The notes below the pieces were generated by a model that saw only the letters and a program-made list of their open reading frames with translations, did not search any database and had not been told where the DNA came from. From NCBI GenBank assembly GCA_944321455.1, contig CALULI010000003.1, positions 1 through 64,000 of the forward strand: a stretch of 64,000 bases of DNA. Reading direction: 5' to 3'. A program made the translations under genes and the position numbers. The DNA comes from an uncultured Eggerthellaceae bacterium. Lineage in GTDB: Bacteria; Actinomycetota; Coriobacteriia; Coriobacteriales; Eggerthellaceae. Of this stretch, positions 26,482-34,985 are shown piece after piece. The first letter of the stretch is position 1. Each line of letters starts with the position of its first letter.

Positions 26482-26511
26482 TTGTGCAAACAGCCGTGCT
26501 TTGTGTACAAT
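26482..26511 (+). promoter_or_regulatory. Candidate promoter of ftsZ
   Basis: TTGTGC (26482-26487), an 18-base spacer and TACAAT (26506-26511) lie about 70 bases before ftsZ in a 151-base gap after ftsQ. The same two hexamer types recur at other candidate promoters here. It would give ftsZ a supply independent of the mraZ promoter. Confidence 0.5.
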
Positions 26512-26583
26512 GATCAAAATGCCTTAATGAGGGGCCTGTCTCGTCATGGGCAAAGACTGAAAACTATTTGAAAGCGAGCAAAA

Positions 26584-27711
26584 ATGCAACAGATACTTGG
26601 CTCTGATAATCTCGCAGTCATTAAAGTCGTCGGTGTTGGTGGCGGCGGTACCAACGCGGTAAACCGCATGGTCGAAGCGGGTATTAAGGGTGTTGAATTT
26701 ATTGCAGTCAACACCGACCGTCAAGCTCTCCTTCTTTCCGATGCTGATAAAACCATTCATATTGGTGAAGAAATCACGCGCGGCCTGGGTGCAGGCGCAA
26801 ATCCTGAAGTAGGTTGCCAGGCAGCCGAAGAATCGCGCAGCGAAATTCGCGAAGCACTTGCTGATGCAGATATGGTATTTGTAACGGCAGGTGAAGGCGG
26901 CGGCACGGGTACTGGCGCTGCTCCTATTGTTGCTGAAATTGCTCGTGAAGAAATTGGCGCTTTGACCGTAGGCATTGTAACGAAGCCCTTTAGCTTTGAA
27001 GGTCGCCTTCGTCGCAACCAGGCTGAGCAGGGCATTGATTTTCTGTCTCAGAAGGTTGATACGCTCATTGTTATTCCAAATGATCGTCTCTTGGAGATTG
27101 TTGATAAGAAGACCAGCATGCTTGATGCATTCCGCATTGCTGATGATACGCTGCGCCAGGGCATCCAAGGTGTAACGGATCTTATTACCGTTCCTGGCTT
27201 GATTAACCTTGACTTTGCAGATATCCGTACCGTTATGAAGGATGCAGGCACTGCCATGATGGGCATTGGCGTTGCAAGCGGTGATTCTCGTGCTCTTGAT
27301 GCTGCTCAGCAGGCAATCAACTCTAACTTGCTTGAGACTTCTATCGCTGGTGCTTCACGCATTCTGTTCTCTATTGCAGGCGGTCCTGATTTGGCGCTGT
27401 CTGAAGTTGACGAAGCAGCGCGCGTTGTTGAAGCAGTTGCTGATGAAAACGCCAACATTATTTACGGCCAAATTGTTGATCCTGAACTGGGTGACACCAT
27501 TCGCATCACCGTTATTGCAACGGGCTTCAGCCCTAACAACGCACAGGAAACCATGGACTTCTCGCGCCGTGACAATCTCTTTGCTTCCACAACGCAGCAG
27601 GCAGCTGCTCCTGTACAGCCCGTAGCAACTCAGCCTGTGCGTCAAACGCACGCAACTACACCCCGCTTCGCTGACGAGGACTACATTCCAGACTTCTTGA
27701 AGCGTCAATAA
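26584..27711 (+). CDS. ftsZ: Cell division GTPase FtsZ
   Basis: A 375-residue tubulin homologue forming the Z ring. It has [12 protein letters not shown] (about 17-28), the tubulin signature [10 protein letters not shown] (about 104-113), NNRDR-equivalent [10 protein letters not shown] and a T7 loop with [10 protein letters not shown] short linker of about 45 residues leads to the conserved C-terminal peptide [12 protein letters not shown], which binds SepF and other partners. No ftsA is adjacent, as expected for Actinobacteria, which use SepF as membrane anchor. Confidence 0.98.
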   Translation: MQQILGSDNLAVIKVVGVGGGGTNAVNRMVEAGIKGVEFIAVNTDRQALLLSDADKTIHIGEEITRGLGAGANPEVGCQAAEESRSEIREALADADMVFVTAGEGGGTGTGAAPIVAEIAREEIGALTVGIVTKPFSFEGRLRRNQAEQGIDFLSQKVDTLIVIPNDRLLEIVDKKTSMLDAFRIADDTLRQGIQGVTDLITVPGLINLDFADIRTVMKDAGTAMMGIGVASGDSRALDAAQQAINSNLLETSIAGASRILFSIAGGPDLALSEVDEAARVVEAVADENANIIYGQIVDPELGDTIRITVIATGFSPNNAQETMDFSRRDNLFASTTQQAAAPVQPVATQPVRQTHATTPRFADEDYIPDFLKRQ

Positions 27712-27729
27712 GTGAATCGGTGATTTTTC

Positions 27730-28578
27730 ATGACGACCCTCGCTTTGCCAGCACCTTCTTTGGCCGAGGGTCGTTTTGCGTCTTTAACCGTCTTTACTGA
27801 CGAAGCACTCTTCGATCAAACGGGCATCCGCATTGCTTTCACGACGCGCAACGGTGGCGTTAGCACGCAGCCTTACGCATCACTTAACTTAGGCGACCAT
27901 GTTAACGACGACTCTGATTGTGTGGCAGAAAATAGGCGCCGTGTTGTTTCGGCTCTTGCTGAAGCAAAATACCCGCTGGTTGTCCCACATCAGGTGCATA
28001 AAGATACGATTGTTGAGATTGCATCAAATGCACCAGAGGCGGTTGCCCAAGCACAAGAAGAAGCACAACGTGGCGCTGATGCGCTTATGCTTACTACCAC
28101 CAAGGTTGCCGCATTGCTGTGCTACGCCGACTGTGTTCCTGTGATTTTGGTGGGACCTGATTGTCAGGTGGCAGTCGTACATGCGGGATGGCGCGGCGTA
28201 GACAACGGCATTTGCGTCAAGGCAGCTAAACAGATGGCCGCTCAGTCACGTGCAGCGTCTGCGCTGGATGAGGGCACCTACCTTGCATCCATGAACGCCT
28301 ACCTTGGTCCCTACATTCACGAAGAATGTTTTGAGACAAGCGAGGATCTGGCCTGTCAGTTTGAGCAAAAATTTGGACCAACGTGTCGTTTTGATAATCG
28401 TCACGTCAATTTAGGCAATGCATTACGCAGCCAGTTAACGCACGAAGGCATTAGTCTTGATCGTATTGCTGATCTTGATATGTGTACGGTTTGCAACACT
28501 GATCTCTTTTTCTCGTATCGTGCCGAACAGGGCGTTACGGGGCGTCACGGTGCGTTTGCAATACGAACTTCTTACTAA
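27730..28578 (+). CDS. pgeF: PgeF/YfiH multicopper polyphenol oxidase family
   Basis: A 282-residue protein of the YfiH (DUF152) family, described both as purine nucleoside phosphorylase-like and as a peptidoglycan editing factor that removes wrongly made UDP-MurNAc-L-Ser. The family metal-site residues are visible in VVPHQVHKD, CYADCVPV and VVHAGWRGV, with GPYIHEECFE. It is a standard neighbour of ftsZ and yggS. No good ribosome site precedes ATG 27730. Codons 2-15 are part of a perfect 10-pair hairpin followed by T residues, listed separately. Confidence 0.9.
   Translation: MTTLALPAPSLAEGRFASLTVFTDEALFDQTGIRIAFTTRNGGVSTQPYASLNLGDHVNDDSDCVAENRRRVVSALAEAKYPLVVPHQVHKDTIVEIASNAPEAVAQAQEEAQRGADALMLTTTKVAALLCYADCVPVILVGPDCQVAVVHAGWRGVDNGICVKAAKQMAAQSRAASALDEGTYLASMNAYLGPYIHEECFETSEDLACQFEQKFGPTCRFDNRHVNLGNALRSQLTHEGISLDRIADLDMCTVCNTDLFFSYRAEQGVTGRHGAFAIRTSY
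27733..27785 (+). terminator. Terminator-like hairpin within pgeF start
   Basis: ACGACCCTCG at 27733-27742 pairs perfectly with CGAGGGTCGT at 27765-27774; inside it GCCA pairs with TGGC. TTTTGCGTCTTT begins at the end of the stem. It begins 22 bases after the ftsZ stop and overlaps the first codons of pgeF. It may end part of the ftsZ transcripts and so lower expression of the downstream genes. Confidence 0.55.
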
Positions 28579-28599
28579 AAGCACAAGGGGGCTTACATT

Positions 28600-29292
28600 A
28601 TGAGCACTGCTACGCGTTATGCGCGTTTACGTCAAACGCTCGATGAAACATGCAAAAAGTGTGGTCGCGATCCTAAAGAAGTAAAGCTTCTTGCGGTATC
28701 AAAAACCGTTGACCTTAATCAGGTTGAATTGGCAATGTCGGCAGGCGCGCGCTGCTTTGGCGAAAATCGTCCTGATGAACTGCTGCGCAAACAAGCAGCC
28801 TTTCCTGAATGTGAGTGGCATTTTATTGGTAATATTCAATCACGTCGTATTAAAGATATTGTTTCGGCTGCCACGCTCATTCATTCGGTGTGTAAGCGCG
28901 AACACCTTCACAAAATAGATCAAGCAGCCAAAGAGCAAGGCAAAATTCAGCCCGTGCTGCTTGAGGTGAATGTTTCAGGCGAAGAAAGCAAAAGCGGCTT
29001 TACCCCTGATGAGGTCTATGATGCGCTCTGTGAAGCAGCACGCTATGAAAACATCGAAGTAAAAGGCCTTATGACCATGGCCCCTCGCGCCGATAAAGAT
29101 GCTATAGAATATACTTTTTCAGGTTTAGAGCAGCTCAAAGCACAATTACAGGCTAAACTTGATGAAGATAAGCAAGGTGTAACGCTTTCTGAGGTTTCTA
29201 TGGGTATGACAGAAGACTGGCCCGAAGCAATACCTCATGGCGCTACTATTGTGAGAGTTGGAAGGGCAATCTTTGACGATTCGTTCGAATAA
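28600..29292 (+). CDS. yggS: YggS/PLPBP family PLP-binding protein
   Basis: A 230-residue pyridoxal phosphate homeostasis protein with an alanine-racemase-like TIM barrel and no known catalytic activity. The PLP lysine lies in VKLLAVSKTV; other family motifs are FGENRPDELL, WHFIGNIQSRR, LEVNVSGEESKSGF and LSMGMT-like VSMGMTEDWPEAI. It lies in the usual ftsZ-yggS-sepF order of Gram-positive bacteria. ATG 28600 follows AAGGGGG. Confidence 0.93.
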   Translation: MSTATRYARLRQTLDETCKKCGRDPKEVKLLAVSKTVDLNQVELAMSAGARCFGENRPDELLRKQAAFPECEWHFIGNIQSRRIKDIVSAATLIHSVCKREHLHKIDQAAKEQGKIQPVLLEVNVSGEESKSGFTPDEVYDALCEAARYENIEVKGLMTMAPRADKDAIEYTFSGLEQLKAQLQAKLDEDKQGVTLSEVSMGMTEDWPEAIPHGATIVRVGRAIFDDSFE

Positions 29293-29324
29293 GATGTGCT
29301 TGTTCTATATTGGAAGGGATACCT

Positions 29325-30209
29325 ATGGATTTTCCGCGCCCCTCTCAGTCCGCGGGTTCTTTGATAGGCGGCATTAAAGATCGCCTAGGCTTTAATAAGA
29401 AAAATGACCGTGATGAATACTACGATGAAGCCTACTATGACGAAGGCTTCGATGACTTTTCTGATGACTATGATTCGTATGCGTATGCCGCTGATGATGG
29501 TCTTGAATACACCACGCGTCCAACTTCACGCTATCGCGATGCCTCATCGCCTCACTTGGTAAGCGCCGAAGACGTGCGCGCTACGACGTCCGCTTTTGGG
29601 GTAACACCACGTGAGACTTCTTCGGCATCGTCCTATACGCGCAGCACTTCGAGCATTTCTCCTGCGCACCGCAGCAGCGTTTCGCACATCTCTGACGTGG
29701 ATATTGATGGTCTTGATAAGCCAGCAACGGATTATCGCGATTTCGTGTCTCCGTATCAAACCCACGATACGCAAACACGCACGTCAAGTGTTGCACCCGC
29801 TTCATCAACAACTCATTCGGCAGGGCTTGATTCGCTGTTTACGCCCAGCACGTCCGCATCTACAACGTCTACCACTTCAACTTCTGCTGTGAATGATCCT
29901 TACACCGCCTACGAAACGGGATCATCGTTCACCATGAAAGCGCAGCGAGAATTCCACGTAATTAGGCCCGCCGTCTATCAGGACGTGCAGTCAATTGCGC
30001 GCATTGTACGCTCAGGTGATGTGGTTGTTCTTGCTCTTCGCTCAACTAATGATGCACTTGCTAAACGCGTCCTTGATTTTTCGTTTGGTGTTGCATCAGC
30101 CCTTGATGCTTCGGTTGAATGCATCGCTGACAAGATGTTTACCATCACGCAAGGTAGCGAACTTACCTTAGATGAAAAACATCGCGCCCGCCAACAGGCC
30201 CAACGATAG
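29325..30209 (+). CDS. sepF: SepF, FtsZ membrane anchor
   Basis: A 294-residue cell division protein. The N-terminus MDFPRPSQSAGSLIGGIKDR can form the membrane-binding amphipathic helix. A long acidic Tyr/Asp region and a Ser/Thr-rich linker (about 40-200) follow, then the SepF domain from about residue 208 (REFHVIRPAVYQDVQSIARI) to GVASALDASVE. SepF binds the FtsZ C-terminus and replaces FtsA. The linker is unusually long and low in complexity. ATG 29325 has GGAAGGGAT 4-6 bases before it; a TTG at 29310 is in frame but unlikely. Confidence 0.92.
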   Translation: MDFPRPSQSAGSLIGGIKDRLGFNKKNDRDEYYDEAYYDEGFDDFSDDYDSYAYAADDGLEYTTRPTSRYRDASSPHLVSAEDVRATTSAFGVTPRETSSASSYTRSTSSISPAHRSSVSHISDVDIDGLDKPATDYRDFVSPYQTHDTQTRTSSVAPASSTTHSAGLDSLFTPSTSASTTSTTSTSAVNDPYTAYETGSSFTMKAQREFHVIRPAVYQDVQSIARIVRSGDVVVLALRSTNDALAKRVLDFSFGVASALDASVECIADKMFTITQGSELTLDEKHRARQQAQR

Positions 30210-30231
30210 TGCCGAAGGTAAGGAGAGCAGA

Positions 30232-30486
30232 GTGATTTCTGGTATTGTTATTGCGCTGGTAAACACGTATTCGATGATCATTTTCGTCTACGTTTTGATG
30301 TCGTGGTTTCCCTTTGGCGAAGGGGTGCTGCGCGATATCTACCGAGCATTGGGAACAATTTGTGATCCCTACCTCGACCTGTTCAGACGTTTCATTCCTC
30401 CGATTGGAGGAATGGTGGACATATCTCCAATCGTGGCATTGCTTGTGCTACAGTTTGGAGGAAGACTTATAGTAGCAATTCTGTAA
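30232..30486 (+). CDS. yggT: YggT family membrane protein
   Basis: An 84-residue membrane protein with two hydrophobic segments around the family core SWFPFGEG...YLDLFRRFIPPIGGMVDISP. YggT proteins accompany sepF and divIVA in many Gram-positive bacteria; their role is unclear but may concern membrane organisation or osmotic response. GTG 30232 with AAGGAGAG 6 bases upstream is chosen; the ATG at 30172 lies inside sepF in another frame and would add a non-conserved stretch. Confidence 0.88.
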   Translation: MISGIVIALVNTYSMIIFVYVLMSWFPFGEGVLRDIYRALGTICDPYLDLFRRFIPPIGGMVDISPIVALLVLQFGGRLIVAIL

Positions 30487-30504
30487 CTACCTTAAGGGGA
30501 AATC

Positions 30505-31290
30505 ATGGCTATTACTTCTGAAGACATTCACAATCAAAGCTTTAATACGGAGCGTCGCGGTTACGACGTGGACGAAGTTGATGTTTTTTTAGAGCGCGTT
30601 GCTGACGAAATTGATGATCTCAATGCGGAGATTGCTCATTTGCGTCGAGAGCTTGAAGACGCACAAAGCATCTCAAGCCGTGGTGCTGGCTTTGAGGACG
30701 ATTCAGAATTGGCAGCTAAGGACGCACGCATCGCTGATCTTGAAGCTCGTTTGCGCGATCGCAAGAACGAAGACAGCGCTATTGCTCAGGCTCTGATTGT
30801 TGCTCAGCGCACGGGTGATGAAATTATTTCTAAGTCCAAGGCTGAAGCAGAGCATACGCGTCAAAACGCTGAAGAAGAAGCTCGTCGTATTCTTGACAAG
30901 GCAGGCGACGAAAAGCAGAAGGTTCTTGATCAGATTGCTGAGCTTAACGAAAGCCGCGAAGCAATTCGTACTCACTATCAGGAACTGCTTAAGGACTTTA
31001 TTGGTTCTGCAACCAAGCGCCTTTCTGAAATTGGTGGCGAAGTGACGAGCGACTTTGAAATGCCTAGCGAATATCGCACTCCTAAGCATGGTGTTTCTGC
31101 TGCAACCGATAGCGAACCTGCAACGGAGCATGCTAAGTGGGAACCAAGCCCTATGACGGCAACGTATACCACGCCAACGGTATCTCCCGTTGTTTCTGCT
31201 CCTGCAACCCCTAAGCCATCTGCTCCTTCTAAGGACCTTTCTGGCTACGGTGATGCTGACGACTCCTTCGTCTTTGACGACTTGGATTAA
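30505..31290 (+). CDS. divIVA: DivIVA/Wag31 polar scaffold protein
   Basis: A 261-residue coiled-coil protein that marks curved membrane at poles and septa. The N-terminal lipid-binding domain carries SEDIHNQSF and RRGYDVDEVDVFLERV; a long coiled coil with Glu/Ala heptads follows (about 30-180) and a Pro/Ser/Thr-rich tail ends in SFVFDDLD. In Actinobacteria it directs apical growth. It closes the dcw-division cluster and is followed by an intrinsic terminator. Confidence 0.95.
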   Translation: MAITSEDIHNQSFNTERRGYDVDEVDVFLERVADEIDDLNAEIAHLRRELEDAQSISSRGAGFEDDSELAAKDARIADLEARLRDRKNEDSAIAQALIVAQRTGDEIISKSKAEAEHTRQNAEEEARRILDKAGDEKQKVLDQIAELNESREAIRTHYQELLKDFIGSATKRLSEIGGEVTSDFEMPSEYRTPKHGVSAATDSEPATEHAKWEPSPMTATYTTPTVSPVVSAPATPKPSAPSKDLSGYGDADDSFVFDDLD

Positions 31291-31394
31291 GTTAGCGGTT
31301 TAGGCGCGGCTTACAAACTGCGTTTTCGATAACAACGCTAGGGGTCAGTTTGGCTGGTCGTTGACAATCGGAGCGCTTGTTAATCATGATTGAT

Positions 31395-31428
31395 AAGGCA
31401 TCGCTTAGGCGGTGCCTTTTGCTCTTTA
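31395..31428 (+). terminator. Intrinsic terminator after divIVA
   Basis: AAGGCATCGC (31395-31404) pairs with GCGGTGCCTT (31409-31418), ten pairs around a TTAG loop, followed by TTTGCTCTTT. The roughly 105 bases between the divIVA stop and this hairpin hold no gene that I can see. Confidence 0.85.
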
Positions 31429-31481
31429 CGCCTACAAAGATACTTGCGAAAACCAGCGTTGAGATAGGGCATGGCTGACAG

Positions 31482-31520
31482 AGAAAAGCGGGCTTATAGG
31501 ACAAAAGCGCTAGCCCGCTT
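31482..31520 (-). terminator. Intrinsic terminator of rnpB
   Basis: On the minus strand AAGCGGGCT (31520-31512) pairs with AGCCCGCTT (31494-31486), nine pairs, followed by TTCTC. It lies about 28 bases after the estimated 3' end of the RNase P RNA. Confidence 0.8.
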
Positions 31521-31547
31521 GCGCAGACCAGCGCTTGTGTTGCAACA

Positions 31548-31886
31548 GATGAGTGGGTCTATAAGCCGGGTTCTGTAATCGACAACCATTTATCTCGATT
31601 CCGCGTCGCCGCGAAACTCTAGCACGTAACCCGAACGCACGGAAAGGCAGCCGTATGGCGCTCCTATTTACGCTTGCTTCAGATGGGGTTTACCAAGCTA
31701 CGTTGTTGCCAACGCACTGGTGCGCTCTTACCGCACCGTTTCAGCTTTTCTCCTACAAGAGGGGAGTTTTCTTTTCTGTGGCACTATCCGTCGAGTCACC
31801 CCGCCCAGCCGTTAGCTGGCATCTTGCCTTTTGAAGCCCGGACTTTCCTCACATTGCTGCGCGGTTGTCCGACCCACTCAGGAGTA
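31548..31886 (-). ncRNA. rnpB: RNase P RNA, bacterial type A
   Basis: Read on the minus strand it starts with GAGTGGGTCGGACAACCGC and GAGGAAAGTCCGGGC (the conserved P4 5' strand) and ends with ACAGAACCCGGCTTATAG followed by ACCCACTC, which pairs with the 5' end (P1). These are diagnostic of RNase P RNA, the ribozyme that matures tRNA 5' ends. It is about 339 nt. It lies antiparallel between divIVA and the thiamine genes. Open frames over this stretch are not genes. Ends are accurate to a few bases only. Confidence 0.95.
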
Positions 31887-31895
31887 TTCTAGCGT

Positions 31896-31925
31896 AGTAT
31901 ACGACTAAACAATATAACCGCACAA
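31896..31925 (-). promoter_or_regulatory. Promoter of rnpB
   Basis: On the minus strand TTGTGC, an 18-base spacer and TATACT (31901-31896) place the transcription start near 31889, just before the RNase P RNA. The hexamers resemble those before ftsZ. Confidence 0.55.
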
Positions 31926-31991
31926 AATGCGCAAGCCAAAATGCAAGCCGTACAAGATACCATCCAACCCGTCTGAGAGAAGGGAACACCT

Positions 31992-32675
31992 ATGACGCGC
32001 GCACTGTTAGTGGGAGCTGCTCCCTGTGAACATAAAGCTTTAACGTTTCTGCTTGAGCAGGTAGCGTTTGATTATGTCATTGCAGTAGATGGAGGATACC
32101 AAACCCTTCTTGAAAAGAAGGTTTATCCTGACGTGGTGTTTGGCGATTTTGATTCTCTGGGGTTTGTGCCTGATCAGCAAAATGTAGAAGCATTTGATCC
32201 CCATAAAGATTTTACCGACATGGATTTGGCGCTTAAATTTGCTGCTGAACAAAACTTCGATGACCTTGTTATGTGTGATGCGTTCGTAGGGCGCCTTGAT
32301 CATACGCTCGGAAATTTGCAGTTGCTTATTTCTGCTGCTTCTCGTGGCATGCGCGTATGGGGCTTTACCGAAGAAGAAGGAATTTTGGCGCTCTATGCTC
32401 CTGGAAACCTTTCGGTAATTCGTTTTGATGAAGGTGCCTTTGGAACCTTTTCACTCATTTCCCATGCAGATGTATGTGAAGGAGTTAATGAAGCGGGATT
32501 CGAGTGGAGCTTAAGCGACGCAACGGTACTCAATCGCGCGGTATGGGGTGTTTCTAATGAACTGATTGGAACTCCTGCACTTGCTTCCTGCGAGCAGGGA
32601 AGCCTCTGGGCGTTTTACCCCTTGGCGGAATTTTCGCGCGTCCTTTACGGCAAAGACGGCCATCGCCTGATCTAG
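31992..32675 (+). CDS. thiN: Thiamine pyrophosphokinase
   Basis: A 227-residue enzyme transferring pyrophosphate from ATP to thiamine. The catalytic domain has AVDGGYQTLL, VFGDFDSLG, HKDFTDMDLAL and GRLDHTLGNLQLL, matching the TPK family Asp-rich sites. A C-terminal beta-rich thiamine-binding domain follows. It lies upstream of the TPP riboswitch and thiC, so salvage and synthesis genes are neighbours, but it is not itself behind the riboswitch. Confidence 0.9.
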   Translation: MTRALLVGAAPCEHKALTFLLEQVAFDYVIAVDGGYQTLLEKKVYPDVVFGDFDSLGFVPDQQNVEAFDPHKDFTDMDLALKFAAEQNFDDLVMCDAFVGRLDHTLGNLQLLISAASRGMRVWGFTEEEGILALYAPGNLSVIRFDEGAFGTFSLISHADVCEGVNEAGFEWSLSDATVLNRAVWGVSNELIGTPALASCEQGSLWAFYPLAEFSRVLYGKDGHRLI

Positions 32676-32692
32676 ATACGGGCACAAAGCGC

Positions 32693-32698
32693 TACAAT
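32693..32698 (+). promoter_or_regulatory. Likely -10 box of the thiC leader
   Basis: TACAAT lies about 20 bases before the TPP aptamer, where the leader transcript would start near 32705. No convincing -35 is present at normal spacing. Confidence 0.4.
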
Positions 32699-32717
32699 TG
32701 TTTTCTTGAAAACATCA

Positions 32718-32821
32718 TAGCTTGGGGAGCTTGATGGCGCGCGGTTGCGCCGCTTGAAGGCTGAGAGGGAGTTTTGGCTCCGACCCATAGAACCTGACAT
32801 GGATAATGCCAACGAAGGGAG
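32718..32821 (+). promoter_or_regulatory. TPP riboswitch (THI element)
   Basis: The conserved aptamer pieces are all present in order: GGGGAGC, the pyrimidine-sensor core GGCTGAGAGGG, GACCCATAGAACCTGA, and GGATAATGCCAACGAAGGGA. It folds TPP and represses downstream thiC. The final GAAGGGAG is also the ribosome site, 5 bases before the thiC ATG at 32826, so the aptamer 3' strand itself can hide it. No separate terminator was seen. This points to translational control. Confidence 0.95.
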
Positions 32822-32825
32822 AATT

Positions 32826-34130
32826 ATGACTCAAATTGACGCTGCACGCGCAGGCATTATTACTGAAGAAATGAAGAAAGTTGCTGCGAAGGAATATCGC
32901 GATCCTGAAGATATTCGCGCAGGTGTTGCTCGGGGCGTTATCGCTATTCCTGCTAACGTTAACCATCCATCGCTTGATCCTGAAGGGGTGGGCGACAATC
33001 TCCGCACCAAAGTCAATGTCAACTTAGGCATTTCGGGCGACCTGATTGATGAAGATCTGGAATGGAACAAGGTGGATATTGCGCTTCGCTATGGTGCCGA
33101 AGCCATTATGGACCTTTCTAATCACGGCAAGACGCGCGAGTTTCGTCGTGCGTTAATTGAGCGATCAACCGCTATGGTGGGCACGGTTCCTATGTATGAC
33201 GCCATTGGGTATCTTGAAAAACCGCTCATTGCTATTACGGCACAAGACTTTCTTGATGTGGTGCGTGCGCATGCCGAAGATGGCGTTGACTTCGTTACCA
33301 TCCATGCAGGCATGAACCGTCGCACGCTGGAATCGTTCAAGGAAACGGGCCGTCTTACCAATATCGTTAGCCGCGGCGGTTCGCTTATTTTTGCCTGGAT
33401 GGAAGCAACGGGAAACGAAAACCCCTTCTACGAATACTACGATGACGTTCTTGAGATTCTTCACGAATACGATGTAACTATCAGTATTGGAGATGCGATG
33501 CGTCCTGGTTCTACCTATGATGCAACCGATGCAAGCCAAATTGCGGAACTGATTGAGATTGGCAAGCTGACAAAGCGTGCTTGGGATGCGGGCGTTCAGG
33601 TTATGGTTGAAGGGCCAGGACACATGGCGCTTGACGAAATTGCGGCAAATATGAAACTGCAAAAGCGCTTGTGTCATAATGCCCCGTTTTATGTGTTGGG
33701 CCCTCTGGTAAGTGATATTGCGCCAGGGTATGACCACATCACGGCTGCTATTGGTGGCGCTGTTGCGGCAAGCTCAGGTGCTGATTTCTTGTGTTATGTC
33801 ACGCCCGCAGAGCATCTTCGTCTTCCTGATGCTGATGATGTTAAAGAGGGCCTTATTGCAACAAAAATTGCTGCCCATGCTGCTGATATTGCAAAGAATG
33901 TTCCGCATGCACGCGACATTGATAATAAAATGAGTGATGCGCGTCGTCGTGTGGATTGGGATGAAATGTTTTCACTGGCGCTTGATCCTGATAAGCCACG
34001 CGAATATCTTAAGAGCGCTCCGCCATCAACGGATGGAACGTGTACCATGTGCGGCAAAATGTGTGCTATGCGTACGGTTAACACCATGATGGATGGACTG
34101 ACAATTGATTTAGGTATGGACGAACACTAG
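32826..34130 (+). CDS. thiC: HMP-P synthase ThiC
   Basis: A 434-residue radical SAM enzyme converting aminoimidazole ribotide to hydroxymethylpyrimidine phosphate for thiamine. Motifs include [29 protein letters not shown] and [15 protein letters not shown]. The C-terminal cluster ligands read CTMCGKMC, i.e. CX2CX3C; the better-known form is CX2CX4C. The short length without the N-terminal extension is the anaerobe type. It is under the TPP riboswitch and followed by thiD. thiE, thiM and thiazole genes are not in the window. Confidence 0.96.
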   Translation: MTQIDAARAGIITEEMKKVAAKEYRDPEDIRAGVARGVIAIPANVNHPSLDPEGVGDNLRTKVNVNLGISGDLIDEDLEWNKVDIALRYGAEAIMDLSNHGKTREFRRALIERSTAMVGTVPMYDAIGYLEKPLIAITAQDFLDVVRAHAEDGVDFVTIHAGMNRRTLESFKETGRLTNIVSRGGSLIFAWMEATGNENPFYEYYDDVLEILHEYDVTISIGDAMRPGSTYDATDASQIAELIEIGKLTKRAWDAGVQVMVEGPGHMALDEIAANMKLQKRLCHNAPFYVLGPLVSDIAPGYDHITAAIGGAVAASSGADFLCYVTPAEHLRLPDADDVKEGLIATKIAAHAADIAKNVPHARDIDNKMSDARRRVDWDEMFSLALDPDKPREYLKSAPPSTDGTCTMCGKMCAMRTVNTMMDGLTIDLGMDEH

Positions 34131-34177
34131 ACTTGTTGTTCCAGGTCAAGGGAAATCCTTTTATGTAGGAGGAAAGA

Positions 34178-34978
34178 ATGAAGAGCGTATTGACCATTGC
34201 TGGTTCAGACTCAAGTGGCGGAGCAGGCATTCAGGCCGACATTAAAACCATGACGGTTCATGGTGTGTTCGCTCAGTCAGCTATTACTGCACTGACGGCT
34301 CAAAACACGCTGGGTGTTTATGGCGTTATGGAGGTTGATCCTGAATTTTTAAAGCAGCAAATCGATTGCGTGTTTGAAGATATTCGCCCTGATGCGGTCA
34401 AAATTGGCATGGTTTCTTCGGCTGAACTGGTAGATGTTATTGCCGAACGTTTGCAGCACTATGAAGCAATCAATGTTGTAGTTGACCCTGTAATGGTTGC
34501 TACCAGCGGCGCTCAGCTTTCTTCCTCAGATGCTGCTCAAGCTATGATTGAAAAGCTGGTTCCTTTAGCAGATATCGTAACGCCTAACATTCCTGAAGCA
34601 GAAGAGCTGGCAGGAATGAAGATTGCTAACGTAAAAGACATGTCTCATGCAGCGCGCCTGATTAAACAGCGTGGATGCCGTTCGGTTTTGATCAAGGGCG
34701 GACACCTTGAAAATAACGCAACGGATGTGTTTTTGACCGAACATGACAGACTGGTTGAACTAACTCAGCGTCGCGTTAAAACGCTCAACACTCACGGTAC
34801 GGGCTGCACCTTGTCTTCGGCTATTGCTTCTAACCTTGCCTTAGGTAACGATCTTCAAGCTGCGGTTCAGAAAGCTAAGCAATACATTACGGGTGCCCTT
34901 AAGCATGATATTGGTTTGGGTAAGGGAACAGGTCCGCTCAATCATATGTGGGATATCACGCCTGAAGAATTGTTCTAG
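34178..34978 (+). CDS. thiD: HMP/HMP-P kinase ThiD
   Basis: A 266-residue ribokinase-fold kinase making HMP pyrophosphate. It has TIAGSDSSGGAGIQAD at the N-terminus, ITALTAQNT, VDPVMVATSG, TPNIPEAEEL, VLIKGGH and the GTGCTLSSAIAS anion-hole motif near the C-terminus. AGGAGG precedes the ATG. It shares the thiC transcript, 47 bases behind it. Its stop is only 7 bases from the convergent cca stop. Confidence 0.95.
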   Translation: MKSVLTIAGSDSSGGAGIQADIKTMTVHGVFAQSAITALTAQNTLGVYGVMEVDPEFLKQQIDCVFEDIRPDAVKIGMVSSAELVDVIAERLQHYEAINVVVDPVMVATSGAQLSSSDAAQAMIEKLVPLADIVTPNIPEAEELAGMKIANVKDMSHAARLIKQRGCRSVLIKGGHLENNATDVFLTEHDRLVELTQRRVKTLNTHGTGCTLSSAIASNLALGNDLQAAVQKAKQYITGALKHDIGLGKGTGPLNHMWDITPEELF

Positions 34979-34985
34979 AGCGGTT

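Noticed and set aside
31361-31390. TTGACA after divIVA as a promoter
   Set aside because: Only a weak CATGAT follows at 18 bases and any transcript would run straight into the divIVA terminator.
31674-31892. Open frame of 72 codons between divIVA and thiN
   Set aside because: It lies across the RNase P RNA gene on the opposite strand and has no ribosome site or domain.
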